A stretch of 35,408 nt of DNA from DASZGI01 sp035938995. Lineage in GTDB: Bacteria > Actinomycetota > Actinomycetes > Streptomycetales > Catenulisporaceae. Location of the stretch: assembly GCF_035938995.1 (NCBI RefSeq), contig NZ_DASZGI010000192.1:1-35408 (forward strand). The letters are read 5' to 3'. Numbering within the stretch: the first letter of the stretch is position 1; the number at the start of each line of letters is the position of its first letter. Position numbers and translations under genes: made by a program. This document shows, piece after piece, positions 14,662-22,883 of this stretch. The notes beneath the pieces were generated by a model. That model was given only the letters and a program-made list of their open reading frames with translations, was not told the DNA's origin and made no database searches.

Positions 14662-15921
14662 TCAGCCGAGGTCGCGCAAGGCGAGCGCGGTGACCAGCAG
14701 GGTGACGCCGCGTGGCGTGGACGGGTCCAACCCGGTCAGCTCGGCGACCCGGGCCAGCCGGTTGTCCACGGTGTTCGGGTGCAGCGCGAGGCGGCGGGCG
14801 GTGCGGCGCCGATCGTGCTGCTCCTCCAGGAAGATCCGCACCGTCTGGAGCAGTTCGGGGCGGTCGCCGAGCGGGTCGAGCAGCGCGGCGAGCGCCGAGG
14901 AGGATTCGTCGTGCCTGGTCAGGTGGTATTCGAGCAGGACGTCCTCGAGGACGTACGCGCCGGGCGGGCGGCCGAGCGCGCCGGCCAGGCGCAGGATCTC
15001 GGCGGCGACGCGAGCCGCGGCGGGTATTCGCTCGGGCTCGGCCGCCTCGGCGATGCCGATCCTGACCTCGTCGCGCCAGGCGTCCGCGAGCACGGAGGGC
15101 AGGCGGGTCGCGGTCGAGACCGGGCCCGGGACCACCGCGTACCCTCCGGCGGAGTCGAGGAAGGTGGGCACGAACACGTCGAAGTGCCGGTCGAGCGCGG
15201 TCTGGACCCGGTGCAGACGCCGGGTGACGGTCGGGTCGGCGCCCGGCGCGATCGGGACGGCACCGGAATCCGGGCGGCCGAAGCGCAGCGCCAGCACGGT
15301 GACACCGTCGCCGAGCCCGAACTCCTCCAGCACGTCCGGGGATGGCGAGGTGTTGCCCAGGACCAGGTCCCGCACCAGCGCCCGCCGCCGTTCGAGGCCG
15401 GTCGAGCCGAGCGCCGCGGACTCGTCCTGATAGGCGCGGATGACCTCGGAGACCACGTCGTCCAGCGCCGCGAACAGCAGCAGCGCGATCTCGGGGAGCG
15501 CCGCCGCCTCGTCGGGTCCGGCTCCGGGCCGGGTCGCCTGGTCGCGTAGCTCCGCATACAGCAGGCGGGCGCCGATCATGTACGCGCGGACCATGGCCTG
15601 CAGCGGCATGCCCTCATCGGCGCGCTGAGCGGCGCGTTCGCGGAAGTGCTCGCGGGCGCGCTCGTCGGCCGGGGCACCCGAGAGGCGGTGCAGAAAGGAG
15701 CGGATGGCCTGCCGCGCGGTCGCCAACGCTTCGTCGACCACCGGCATCGGCTCGGGCGCCGCGCCACGGGCCGTTGTCTCAGACGGGCTTTCGGTGGCAT
15801 CGGCGCGGCGGTACTCCGGGAGCCGTTCCGCCCACGCCTCAGCCATGGAGCGGGCAAGCGCGTTGACGCGCGGCTCCAAGCGGCGGGCCAGTTCACGAAC
15901 GGCCTCGGACGGTTGCGTCAC
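14662..15921 (-). CDS. PucR/CdaR-type transcriptional regulator
   Basis: 419 residues from GTG 15921; no strong ribosome-binding site. The C-terminal ~60 residues carry the PucR-type helix-turn-helix (F-L-E-E-Q-H-D-R-R-R-T-A-R-R-L-A and P-N-T-V-D-N-R-L-A-R-V). The central part fits the GGDEF-like domain found in this family (R-I-G-I-A-E-A-A at about 277-284). The N-terminal ~150 residues are helical (R-S-M-A-E-A-W-A-E-R-L) as in the RsbRD-like sensor region of many actinobacterial members. Family knowledge: these are DNA-binding activators or repressors of nearby metabolic genes. Position 18 bp before otsB suggests it is transcribed with otsB and may regulate it. The ligand is unknown. Confidence 0.85.
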   Translation of the reverse strand: MTQPSEAVRELARRLEPRVNALARSMAEAWAERLPEYRRADATESPSETTARGAAPEPMPVVDEALATARQAIRSFLHRLSGAPADERAREHFRERAAQRADEGMPLQAMVRAYMIGARLLYAELRDQATRPGAGPDEAAALPEIALLLFAALDDVVSEVIRAYQDESAALGSTGLERRRALVRDLVLGNTSPSPDVLEEFGLGDGVTVLALRFGRPDSGAVPIAPGADPTVTRRLHRVQTALDRHFDVFVPTFLDSAGGYAVVPGPVSTATRLPSVLADAWRDEVRIGIAEAAEPERIPAAARVAAEILRLAGALGRPPGAYVLEDVLLEYHLTRHDESSSALAALLDPLGDRPELLQTVRIFLEEQHDRRRTARRLALHPNTVDNRLARVAELTGLDPSTPRGVTLLVTALALRDLG

Positions 15922-16009
15922 AGCCGCCCATTGTGCCCGGTCGGCACGCTAAACGGCGAAAGACAGAGCACGGAGAAAACCGCGTCTTAAGCGGCCGCGC
16001 GCCCGCCGC

Positions 16010-17215
16010 TCAGGAGATCGCGCGCAGCGCGGCGTGCGCGGCGCGGGAGCGCAGCAGGGTGGCGAAGGTCGTGCGGCCCTTGCAGAACTCGGCAAATGCG
16101 CGCCACGCCATCGGCAGCGTGGTCACCGAGGTGTGGAAGAAACCCGGATGCTTCTCGAACGCCGCCAGCAGCCGCGCCCCGGCCGCCATCTCCGGGCCGA
16201 GCAACTCCTCCACCTGCTCGCGATACCGATTCGACGCGGTCGCCACCGACTTCGCGTCCGGCGCGGTCGCCATGCGCGCCGCCGCCTCCCCGGCCAGCCG
16301 CCCGGAGCGCAGCGCGTACGAAATCCCCTCGCGGGTCCACGGCTCGAGCAGCCCCGCCGCGTCCCCGGCGACCAGGACCCTGCCCCGGGCCATCGGTGAG
16401 TCGGGGGTGCGGCACCTGGTCAGATGACCGGAGTCCGAGAGCGGGCGGTAATCCGATAATCCGAGGCGTGCGACGAAGTCACGGTAGTAGGCGCGGGTGG
16501 CGTTACCGGCGCCCCGCGCGGCGATGACGCCGACGGTGAGGGTGTCGCCCTTCGGGAAGACCCAGCCGTACGAGCCCGGCACCGGCCCCCAGTCGATCAG
16601 CAGCCGCCCGGACCACTGCGCGGCCACCGCGGGCGGAACCGGGATCTCCGCCTCGAGGCCCAGATCGACCTGGCCGAACGACACCCCGACGTAGCGGCTG
16701 ATCCGGCTGGCCGAGCCATCCGCGCCGACCACCGCGCGAGCGATCACCTGCATGTCGTCGGCGAGGGTGAGCACGGCGAGGTCGCCGCGCTCGGCCGTCC
16801 CGGTGACGGTGGCGCCCTCGCGCAGGACCGCCCCGGCCTCCACGGCGGCCTTCGCCAGCGCGTGGTCGAAGTCGGCCCGGTTCACCAGCGCCAGCAGGTC
16901 GCCGTTCCGGTCCCGTCGGGTCCGCTCCTTCCGGCCGTCGTGCGTGAACGAGATCGCGTCGATCCGCTGGCGTACGGGCACGTCGAACCCGGCGGGGAGC
17001 GCGTCCCTGGAGAAGCCGATCAAGCCGCCGCCGCAGGTTTTATAACGGGGCAGCGCGGCCTTCTCCAACAGCACCACCCTGGCCCCGGACGCGGCGGCGA
17101 CCCGAGCCGCGGTGGCACCGGCCGGCCCGGCGCCGACCACCGCGACGTCCCATACCTCGGCGCCGCGGCCGTGGGCGTCGGGTCGGTCGAGCGGCGAGTC
17201 GGTCGGTGTGGTCAT
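16010..17215 (-). CDS. Geranylgeranyl-reductase-type FAD-dependent oxidoreductase
   Basis: 401 residues from ATG 17215 (a GTG directly before it is an alternative). The N-terminus has the FAD Rossmann motif G-A-G-P-A-G (28-33) with a long helix and a Glu at the end of the second strand (V-V-L-L-E-K). The family signatures follow: K-T-C-G-G-G-L, the substrate-lid motif P-G-S-Y-G-W-V-F-P-K, and the second FAD motif V-A-G-D-A-A-G-L-L-E-P with R-E-G-I-S-Y-A-L. These proteins reduce isoprenoid double bonds (menaquinone side chain, archaeal-type lipids, or carotenoid precursors). In actinobacteria a close relative, MenJ, reduces one isoprene unit of menaquinone, so that is a reasonable guess but not proven. 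The gene stands 88 bp upstream of the PucR gene on the same strand. Confidence 0.85.
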   Translation of the reverse strand: MTTPTDSPLDRPDAHGRGAEVWDVAVVGAGPAGATAARVAAASGARVVLLEKAALPRYKTCGGGLIGFSRDALPAGFDVPVRQRIDAISFTHDGRKERTRRDRNGDLLALVNRADFDHALAKAAVEAGAVLREGATVTGTAERGDLAVLTLADDMQVIARAVVGADGSASRISRYVGVSFGQVDLGLEAEIPVPPAVAAQWSGRLLIDWGPVPGSYGWVFPKGDTLTVGVIAARGAGNATRAYYRDFVARLGLSDYRPLSDSGHLTRCRTPDSPMARGRVLVAGDAAGLLEPWTREGISYALRSGRLAGEAAARMATAPDAKSVATASNRYREQVEELLGPEMAAGARLLAAFEKHPGFFHTSVTTLPMAWRAFAEFCKGRTTFATLLRSRAAHAALRAIS

Positions 17216-17804
17216 CACACCAGCTTAATCGGAGTCACCCGCTGAGACGTCCGGCCGGGACGGCAGTTATCCGAGGTCGACGGGGGTGGCGGCCGAAAAA
17301 GCACGCGTCCGGTGGCGTCCCTGTGCCGAAATCTCCGGCGCGGGTTTGCTGCCCGGGACAGCGGATAGCTGTCAAGCGACTTACCGCGCCGCGGCTGGAT
17401 CGGCCCGCCCCCCGGCGCAGGGCCTTCTCGGGCATTGTCGGACAGCTCAGGCGTATCCGTCATGCCGGAATGATCATACTGTGAACGGGGCGAAAAATGA
17501 TCGAAACAGACATCGATCTTGATCGCTTCTTGATCCGATCGTGACTCCCGCCCCCTGCCGCAACCCCTGAATCCTGCGGTAGAAAAACGGCAGCACAGCG
17601 TAAGTCTTTCGCCGCGATGACCGTCGGTCCACCAAACCTCCGGTCGGCGACCCGCCGATCCGCCCCCCACCAGAGGGGTGGGCCGAGGGCGAGAACGAGC
17701 AGCATCACCCCGCGCTGCGATGGTCGCAGCGCGGTATTCGACGATAAGCAGCGAGCCGGTCCCGGGCGGGGCGGTGCGCGCGTGCGAGGGGATTGGAAGA
17801 CTCC
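17216..17804. other. 589-bp intergenic region between the flavoprotein and the peptide-importer operon
   Basis: No gene is supported. It contains a GATC-rich stretch (about 17487-17540, with TTGATC twice and several CGATC) and a 6-bp hairpin around 17666-17682. A perfect 11-bp hairpin (17710-17734) lies about 70 bp before the importer. Promoters for the two divergent genes must lie here, but no hexamer pair stands out. Confidence 0.5.
17710..17734 (+). promoter_or_regulatory. Perfect 11-bp hairpin in the leader of the peptide-importer operon
   Basis: CCGCGCTGCGA and TCGCAGCGCGG pair around the loop TGG, 70 bp before the start codon of the binding protein. It could be an attenuator or terminator, an mRNA-stability element, or an operator. 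Confidence 0.5.
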
Positions 17805-19652
17805 ATGTCAGGGTCCAGGAAGCGGCGTTTGATCGCCGGCGTCGCCGCGGTGGGCGCGGTCGCGCTCGTGGCGACTGCCTGCTCGAGCAGCAAGTCCGGG
17901 GGCGGGGTCTCGACCTCCACCGTCGGTCTCAACAACATGAACAGCGGCACGCCCAAGAAGGGCGGCTCGGTCACGATCGCGATCGAGAAGGCCATCGACA
18001 ACTGGAACCAGTTGGACGCCCAGGGCAACACCGAGGACTTCATCTACGCCGAGAACGGCTACTGGTACGCCTCGCCGTACATCTCGGAGCCGGACGGTTC
18101 GCTCGCGCTCAACTCCGACTTCCTCACCTCCGCGACCGTCACCAGCCAGTCGCCGATGACCATCACCTACGTGGTCAACCCGAAGGCCGTGTGGAGCGAC
18201 GGTACGCCGATCAACGCCTCGGACTTCATCTACACCTGGCTGAGCCAGGCCGGCGTCGACCCGGTCATCAGCGCCGCCGGCACCACCGGATACCAGGACA
18301 TCGCCTCGATCGTCGGCTCCGGCACCAACGACCAGACGGTCACCGTCACGTGGAAGGCCGGCAAGGTCGACCCGGACTGGAAGGGCCTGTTCACCCTGCT
18401 GCCGGCGCACGTGGCCGCCCAGCACGGCTACAACCCCGCGCTGACCCTGGCCCAGCTGACCAGCGAGAGCGCCAACGGCAAGACCGGTGACACGGGTCTG
18501 GAGAACGCCTGGACCTCGTTCGACAACACCGTGCCGACCTGGTCCAACGGTCCGTACGTGGTCCAGTCGGCCTCGGCCGACGGCTCGAAGGTCGTCGAGG
18601 TGCCGAACCCCAAGTGGTACGGCAAGGACGGGCCCTACTTCGACAAGATCACCTTCACAACCATCACCGACTCGGCGCAGGAGTGCCCGGCGCTGAAGAA
18701 CGGCGAGGTCAACGCGATCATCCCGCAGCCGGACCAGGACATCGTCAAGTGCGTGAACGGCATCTCGTCGTCCAAGGCCAAGTCCCAGATCGACGCCGGT
18801 CTGCAGTACGAGCACTTCGACTTCAACCTGCGCAACACCTTCCTCGGCGGCCAGACCCAGGCCCAGCAGGACGACCCGGTCAAGCTGGCGCTGCGCCAGG
18901 CGTTGTTCACCGTGGTCGACCGCAAGGCGATCATCGCCCGCACCGAGGGCCTGGTGAACTCCAAGGCCCAGCCGCTCAACAGCCGCATGTTCGTCTCGAC
19001 CCAGACGCAGTACTACACGGACAACGTGTCCGCGTCCGGCCTGGGCACCGGTGACGTGGCCAAGGCCACGTCGATCCTGAAGGCGGCCGGCTACACCAAC
19101 ATCGGTCCGGGCCTGCACCTGACCACCCCGAGCGGCCAGCAGGTCCCGGCGTTCCTGCTGCGGTACACCTCCACCAACTCCGAGCGTGCGACCGAGTGCC
19201 AGATCTTCGCGCAGGAGGCTGCGCAGCTCGGCATCACCCTCACCGTCGAGGGCACCGACTCGCTCGGCAAGACCCTCACGCAGGCCGACTCCAACCACAC
19301 CTTCGACATCATCGTGTTCGCCTGGGTCGACTCGCCGCTGTGGGACGTGAACAACTCCCAGCTGTTCGAGTCGAACCCGCCCGGCAACGTGGTCGTCGGC
19401 GGCAACTACGGCTTCTACACCAACTCCCAGGTGGACTCGCTGCTCCAGCAGGCCGCGAACACGCTCGACCTGACCAAGGCCGCGTCGCTGGAGAACCAGG
19501 CCGACAAGATCCTGTCCCAGGACGCGGTGACCCTGCCGCTGTTCCAGAAGGACTCGATGGTGGCGTTCAGCTCGAACCTGGTCAATGTGCGCGACAACAT
19601 CACCTCGGCCGGCCCGACCTACAACCTGCAGGACTGGGGATACACCCAGTAA
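17805..19652 (+). CDS. Oligopeptide/dipeptide ABC importer, substrate-binding lipoprotein (SBP family 5)
   Basis: 615 residues from ATG 17805, with GGAAGA 5 nt upstream; a TTG at 17793 has no proper site. The N-terminus is a lipoprotein signal (R-K-R-R, hydrophobic core, A-T-A-C with Cys26) followed by a Ser/Gly linker. The body matches SBP family 5: W-N-Q-L-D-A-Q-G, S-D-G-T-P-I-N-A-S-D-F-I-Y-T-W, L-R-N-T-F-L-G-G, A-L-R-Q-A-L-F-T-V-V-D-R-K-A-I, and F-D-I-I-V-F-A-W at the C-terminal lobe. It binds peptides (or similar solutes such as opines or nickel complexes) outside the membrane and passes them to the permeases encoded next. First gene of a five-gene operon; a strong hairpin separates it from the rest. 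Ligand unknown. Confidence 0.93.
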   Translation: MSGSRKRRLIAGVAAVGAVALVATACSSSKSGGGVSTSTVGLNNMNSGTPKKGGSVTIAIEKAIDNWNQLDAQGNTEDFIYAENGYWYASPYISEPDGSLALNSDFLTSATVTSQSPMTITYVVNPKAVWSDGTPINASDFIYTWLSQAGVDPVISAAGTTGYQDIASIVGSGTNDQTVTVTWKAGKVDPDWKGLFTLLPAHVAAQHGYNPALTLAQLTSESANGKTGDTGLENAWTSFDNTVPTWSNGPYVVQSASADGSKVVEVPNPKWYGKDGPYFDKITFTTITDSAQECPALKNGEVNAIIPQPDQDIVKCVNGISSSKAKSQIDAGLQYEHFDFNLRNTFLGGQTQAQQDDPVKLALRQALFTVVDRKAIIARTEGLVNSKAQPLNSRMFVSTQTQYYTDNVSASGLGTGDVAKATSILKAAGYTNIGPGLHLTTPSGQQVPAFLLRYTSTNSERATECQIFAQEAAQLGITLTVEGTDSLGKTLTQADSNHTFDIIVFAWVDSPLWDVNNSQLFESNPPGNVVVGGNYGFYTNSQVDSLLQQAANTLDLTKAASLENQADKILSQDAVTLPLFQKDSMVAFSSNLVNVRDNITSAGPTYNLQDWGYTQ

Positions 19653-19715
19653 AGAGGGGCCAGGCGAAAGGTTCAGTCCAGGCGCCTCACGCGCCACAAT
19701 AGGCTGAACGAAAAG

Positions 19716-19759
19716 ACCGGGGCGGGCAAGGTCTCCTACGACCCAATGCCCGCCCCGGT
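19716..19759 (+). terminator. Intercistronic hairpin after the binding-protein gene
   Basis: A perfect 13-bp stem (19716-19728 with 19747-19759) with a small inner stem GGTC/GACC in the 18-nt loop. It has no U-run. Such hairpins after binding-protein genes commonly lower downstream transcription or stabilise the upstream mRNA, so more binding protein than permease is made. Confidence 0.65.
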
Positions 19760-19835
19760 TCGGCACGACCACATCCGAGCGCAGAGCCGGTGGGGCAACA
19801 CCGGCTCCGTGCGCCCCTCAACCGCTGAGGCCGTC

Positions 19836-20825
19836 ATGTTCGCATTCACGATACGAAGATTGCTGGCATCCATACCAGTTCTTTTCTTCTCCACGCTGCT
19901 GGTCTTCCTGCTCGTCGCCTCCTCCGTGGACCCGTTGGAGCCGCTGCGCGCGAAGAACCCACCCGTGCCACACCAGACGCTGGTCGCGCTCGGAACCCGG
20001 CTCGGGCTCTACCATCCGCTGCTTCAGCGCTACTGGGACTGGCTGACCGGTCTCGTCCTGCACGGCAACTGGGGTACGCCGGTGCAGCCCGGCTACCACA
20101 TCGCGGCCCGGCTCAGCAGTTCCTTCCTGGTCACCTTCCGGCTGGTGATCTTCTCGATCTTCTGCTCGCTGGCCCTGGCCATCGCGGTCGGCGTGTTCAG
20201 CGCGGTGCGCCAGTACTCCAAGATGGACTACGTCGCCACCTCGATCGGCTTCCTCTTCCTTTCGCTGCCGACCTTCTGGTTCGCGGCGCTGCTCAAGGCA
20301 TGGGCGATCCAGTTCAACAGCGCCGTCTCGCCGGACCACGCGCTGATCGACACCATCGGCGAGGCCAGTCCCAACCCGCCGTCCGGATTCTTCCCGCAGC
20401 TCGGTGACGCCTTCGGCCATCTGCTGCTGCCCACGATCACGCTGTCGCTCATCTCCTACGCGTCCTGGTCCCGGTTCCAGCGCGCGTCGATGCTGGAAGT
20501 GCTCAACAGCGACTACATCCGGCTGGCCAGAGCCAAGGGGCTGTCCCGGCGGAGAGTGCTGTTCCGGCACGCGCTGCGCAATGCCCTGATGCCGCTGACG
20601 ACGCAGGTGGCCCTGGACACCGCCGCGCTGCTCGGCGGAGCGGTCATCACCGAGACGGTCTTCGAATGGCACGGGATGGGCTACATGTTCCTCCAGGCCG
20701 TGGGCAACTACGACCTGTTCCCGCTCCTCGCCTGGTTGATCGTGGCGGCGCTGCTCGTGATCGTCTTCAATCTGATCGCCGACCTGCTCTACGCGGTCCT
20801 GGACCCGAGGATCCGCCTTGCCTGA
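19836..20825 (+). CDS. Peptide ABC importer permease, DppB/OppB type
   Basis: 329 residues from ATG 19836 with GAGG 5 nt upstream; the open frame extends back to 19746 but those codons cross the hairpin stem. Starts F-T-I-R-R-L-L-A-S-I-P-V-L-F-F, the usual DppB N-terminus, with about six membrane helices. The EAA coupling loop is clear: N-S-D-Y-I-R-L-A-R-A-K-G-L-S. End P-R-I-R-L-A is typical. With the DppC-type partner it forms the membrane channel. Its last codons overlap the next gene. Confidence 0.93.
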   Translation: MFAFTIRRLLASIPVLFFSTLLVFLLVASSVDPLEPLRAKNPPVPHQTLVALGTRLGLYHPLLQRYWDWLTGLVLHGNWGTPVQPGYHIAARLSSSFLVTFRLVIFSIFCSLALAIAVGVFSAVRQYSKMDYVATSIGFLFLSLPTFWFAALLKAWAIQFNSAVSPDHALIDTIGEASPNPPSGFFPQLGDAFGHLLLPTITLSLISYASWSRFQRASMLEVLNSDYIRLARAKGLSRRRVLFRHALRNALMPLTTQVALDTAALLGGAVITETVFEWHGMGYMFLQAVGNYDLFPLLAWLIVAALLVIVFNLIADLLYAVLDPRIRLA

Positions 20826-21753
20826 CACAGTCACCCAGCAGGCCGCGTCCCCGACGCCGGCCGCGGCCGAGCGCGAATTCACCGTCAAGGTCAGGACCCA
20901 GCGGGAGATCGTCTTCCGCCGGTACCTCGAGCACCGCGCCGCAGTCGTCTCCAGCGTCGTACTGCTGCTGCTCATCCTGGTCGCCTTCTTCGGCCCGCTG
21001 TTCTGGCACACGCCGTTCACCTTGATGACGAACGACATCGAGGTCGGACCTTCGACGGCGCACCCGTTCGGCACCGACAGCAACGGCTTCGACCTGTTCT
21101 CCCAGGTGCTGCACGGCACCCAGCGGTCCCTGGAGATCGCCGTGTCGGTGTCGCTCGTCTCCACCGTCTTCGGCGCGATCTACGGCGCGGCGGCCGGGTT
21201 CTACCGCGGCTGGATCGACACGATCATGATGCGATTCGCCGACCTGGTGCTGACGCTCCCGGCCCTGGTGTTCGCCATCATCATCACCGACAAGGCGTCC
21301 CCGACCGTGGCCGGCCAGTGGTACTTCCTGGCGGCGATCCTGGCCGCGCTGTTCTGGCCGTCCTGCGCGCGCGTCGTGCGGGCGCAGGTGCTGTCCTTGC
21401 GCGAAAAGGAGTTCGTCGAGGCGGCCAGGGCGCTCGGGGCCAACGACCGGCGGATCATCTTCCGGCACATCCTGCCGAACACCCTCGGCTCCATCTTCGT
21501 CATCGCGACGCTGACCGTGGCCGGCACCGTGCTGGTCGAGACGGCGCTGTCGTTCCTCGGCTTCGGCATCAAGCCGCCGGACACCTCGCTCGGCCTGCTC
21601 GTCGAGAGCGGAAAGACCGCCATCCAGGACGGCTATCCCTGGCTCTTCTACATCCCCGGAATCTTCATCGTGCTGATCGTGCTCACCATCAACTTCATCG
21701 GCGACGGGCTGCGTGACGCCTTCGACCCGCAGCAGACGAGGGTCCGCGCATGA
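20818..21753 (+). CDS. Peptide ABC importer permease, DppC/OppC type
   Basis: 311 residues. The start is TTG 20818, overlapping the DppB-type stop by 8 nt; GAGGA lies about 6 nt before it. A polar N-terminal tail of ~40 residues precedes six membrane helices. DppC signatures: H-P-F-G-T-D-S-N-G-F-D-L-F-S, the EAA loop F-V-E-A-A-R-A-L-G-A, and L-S-F-L-G-F-G-I-K-P-P. It pairs with the DppB-type subunit. The overlap indicates coupled translation. Ends in an ATGA overlap with the first ATPase gene. Confidence 0.93.
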   Translation: MPDTVTQQAASPTPAAAEREFTVKVRTQREIVFRRYLEHRAAVVSSVVLLLLILVAFFGPLFWHTPFTLMTNDIEVGPSTAHPFGTDSNGFDLFSQVLHGTQRSLEIAVSVSLVSTVFGAIYGAAAGFYRGWIDTIMMRFADLVLTLPALVFAIIITDKASPTVAGQWYFLAAILAALFWPSCARVVRAQVLSLREKEFVEAARALGANDRRIIFRHILPNTLGSIFVIATLTVAGTVLVETALSFLGFGIKPPDTSLGLLVESGKTAIQDGYPWLFYIPGIFIVLIVLTINFIGDGLRDAFDPQQTRVRA

Positions 21754-22883
21754 GCGACTTCCTGAACCCGGCCATCGAGGTCGACACCTTCGACGGCGCC
21801 GACCTGCTGACCGTCGACAACCTCACGGTGGACTTCCCGACCGCCGACGGCGTGGTGCGCGCGGTGCGCGGCGTCTCCTACCGCCTGCGGCCGGGCGAGG
21901 TACTGGGCATCGTGGGCGAGTCCGGCTCCGGCAAGTCGGTCTCCTCCATGGCGGTCATGGGCCTGCTGCCGCGCACCGCGCAGATCAAGGGCTCGATCAA
22001 GTTCCGCGGCGAGGAACTGCTCGGCCTGTCCGAGGTCGAGATGATGTCCGTGCGCGGCAAGAAGATCGCGATGATCTTCCAGGACCCGATGACCTCGCTC
22101 AACCCGGTGTACAAGATCGGTTTCCAGCTCGAAGAGGCCGTCCTCGCGCACAACGACATCCCGAAGGCCGAGGCGCGCAAGCGGGCGCTGGAGCTGTTGA
22201 ACATCGTCGGGATCCCGTTCCCGGACAAGCGGGTCGACCAGTTCCCGCACGAGTTCTCCGGCGGTATGCGCCAGCGGGTGGTCATCGCGATTGCCATGGC
22301 CAACAACCCGGACATCATCATCGCGGACGAGCCGACCACCGCGCTGGACGTGACGGTGCAGGCCCAGGTGCTCGAGGCGCTGCGGGCCGCGCAGCGGGAG
22401 ACGGGCGCGGCGATGGTCCTGATCACCCACGACCTCGGCGTGGTGGCTGGCCAGGCGGACCGGGTGCTGGTGATGTACGCGGGCAAGCCGGTCGAGATCG
22501 GCAGTGTCGACGACATCTACTACAACCCGCGGATGCCCTACACGCTCGGCCTGCTCGGGTCGTTGCCCCGACTCGACTCCTCCCGCACCGACCGGTTGAC
22601 CCCCATCCAGGGCGCTCCGCCGTCGCTGCTGAACCTGCCGCCCGGCTGCCCGTTCACCCCGCGCTGTCCGATGGCGCAGCCGGTGTGCAGCGAGCGCGAG
22701 CCGGACCTGCTGCCCGTGGGGGCCGGCCACGATTCGGCCTGCCACTTCTCCGGGCAGCTCACGGACAAGCACGCCGAGGACGTGTTCTCGGCCACCGCCG
22801 TGGACGCGCAGATCCCGGCCGAGTTCGGCGCGGACGTCCAGCCGCCCGCGGACAGCACGACGATTGTGGAGAGCGCATCGTGA
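21750..22883 (+). CDS. Peptide ABC importer ATPase 1, DppD/OppD type
   Basis: 377 residues from ATG 21750 in an ATGA overlap with the permease stop. All nucleotide-binding motifs are intact: Walker A G-E-S-G-S-G-K-S (56-63), Q-loop F-Q-D-P, signature S-G-G-M-R-Q (170-175), Walker B I-I-I-A-D-E (189-194) and the H-loop in I-T-H-D-L-G. The C-terminal oligopeptide-transporter region has the Cys motif C-P-F-T-P-R-C-P and later C-S-E-R-E-P. In related DppD/F proteins such cysteines bind an iron-sulfur cluster, which may apply here. It powers import together with the second ATPase. A C-terminal tail of about 45 residues is less conserved. Confidence 0.95.
   Translation: MSDFLNPAIEVDTFDGADLLTVDNLTVDFPTADGVVRAVRGVSYRLRPGEVLGIVGESGSGKSVSSMAVMGLLPRTAQIKGSIKFRGEELLGLSEVEMMSVRGKKIAMIFQDPMTSLNPVYKIGFQLEEAVLAHNDIPKAEARKRALELLNIVGIPFPDKRVDQFPHEFSGGMRQRVVIAIAMANNPDIIIADEPTTALDVTVQAQVLEALRAAQRETGAAMVLITHDLGVVAGQADRVLVMYAGKPVEIGSVDDIYYNPRMPYTLGLLGSLPRLDSSRTDRLTPIQGAPPSLLNLPPGCPFTPRCPMAQPVCSEREPDLLPVGAGHDSACHFSGQLTDKHAEDVFSATAVDAQIPAEFGADVQPPADSTTIVESAS

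Noticed and set aside
21713..22879. Long open frame running from the permease end through the first ATPase gene into the second ATPase
   Set aside because: The first ~389 codons are in a different frame from the first ATPase, which is fully supported by Walker A, signature and Walker B motifs; the composition is Arg/Gly/Ala-rich shadow. The real gene begins at GTG 22880.
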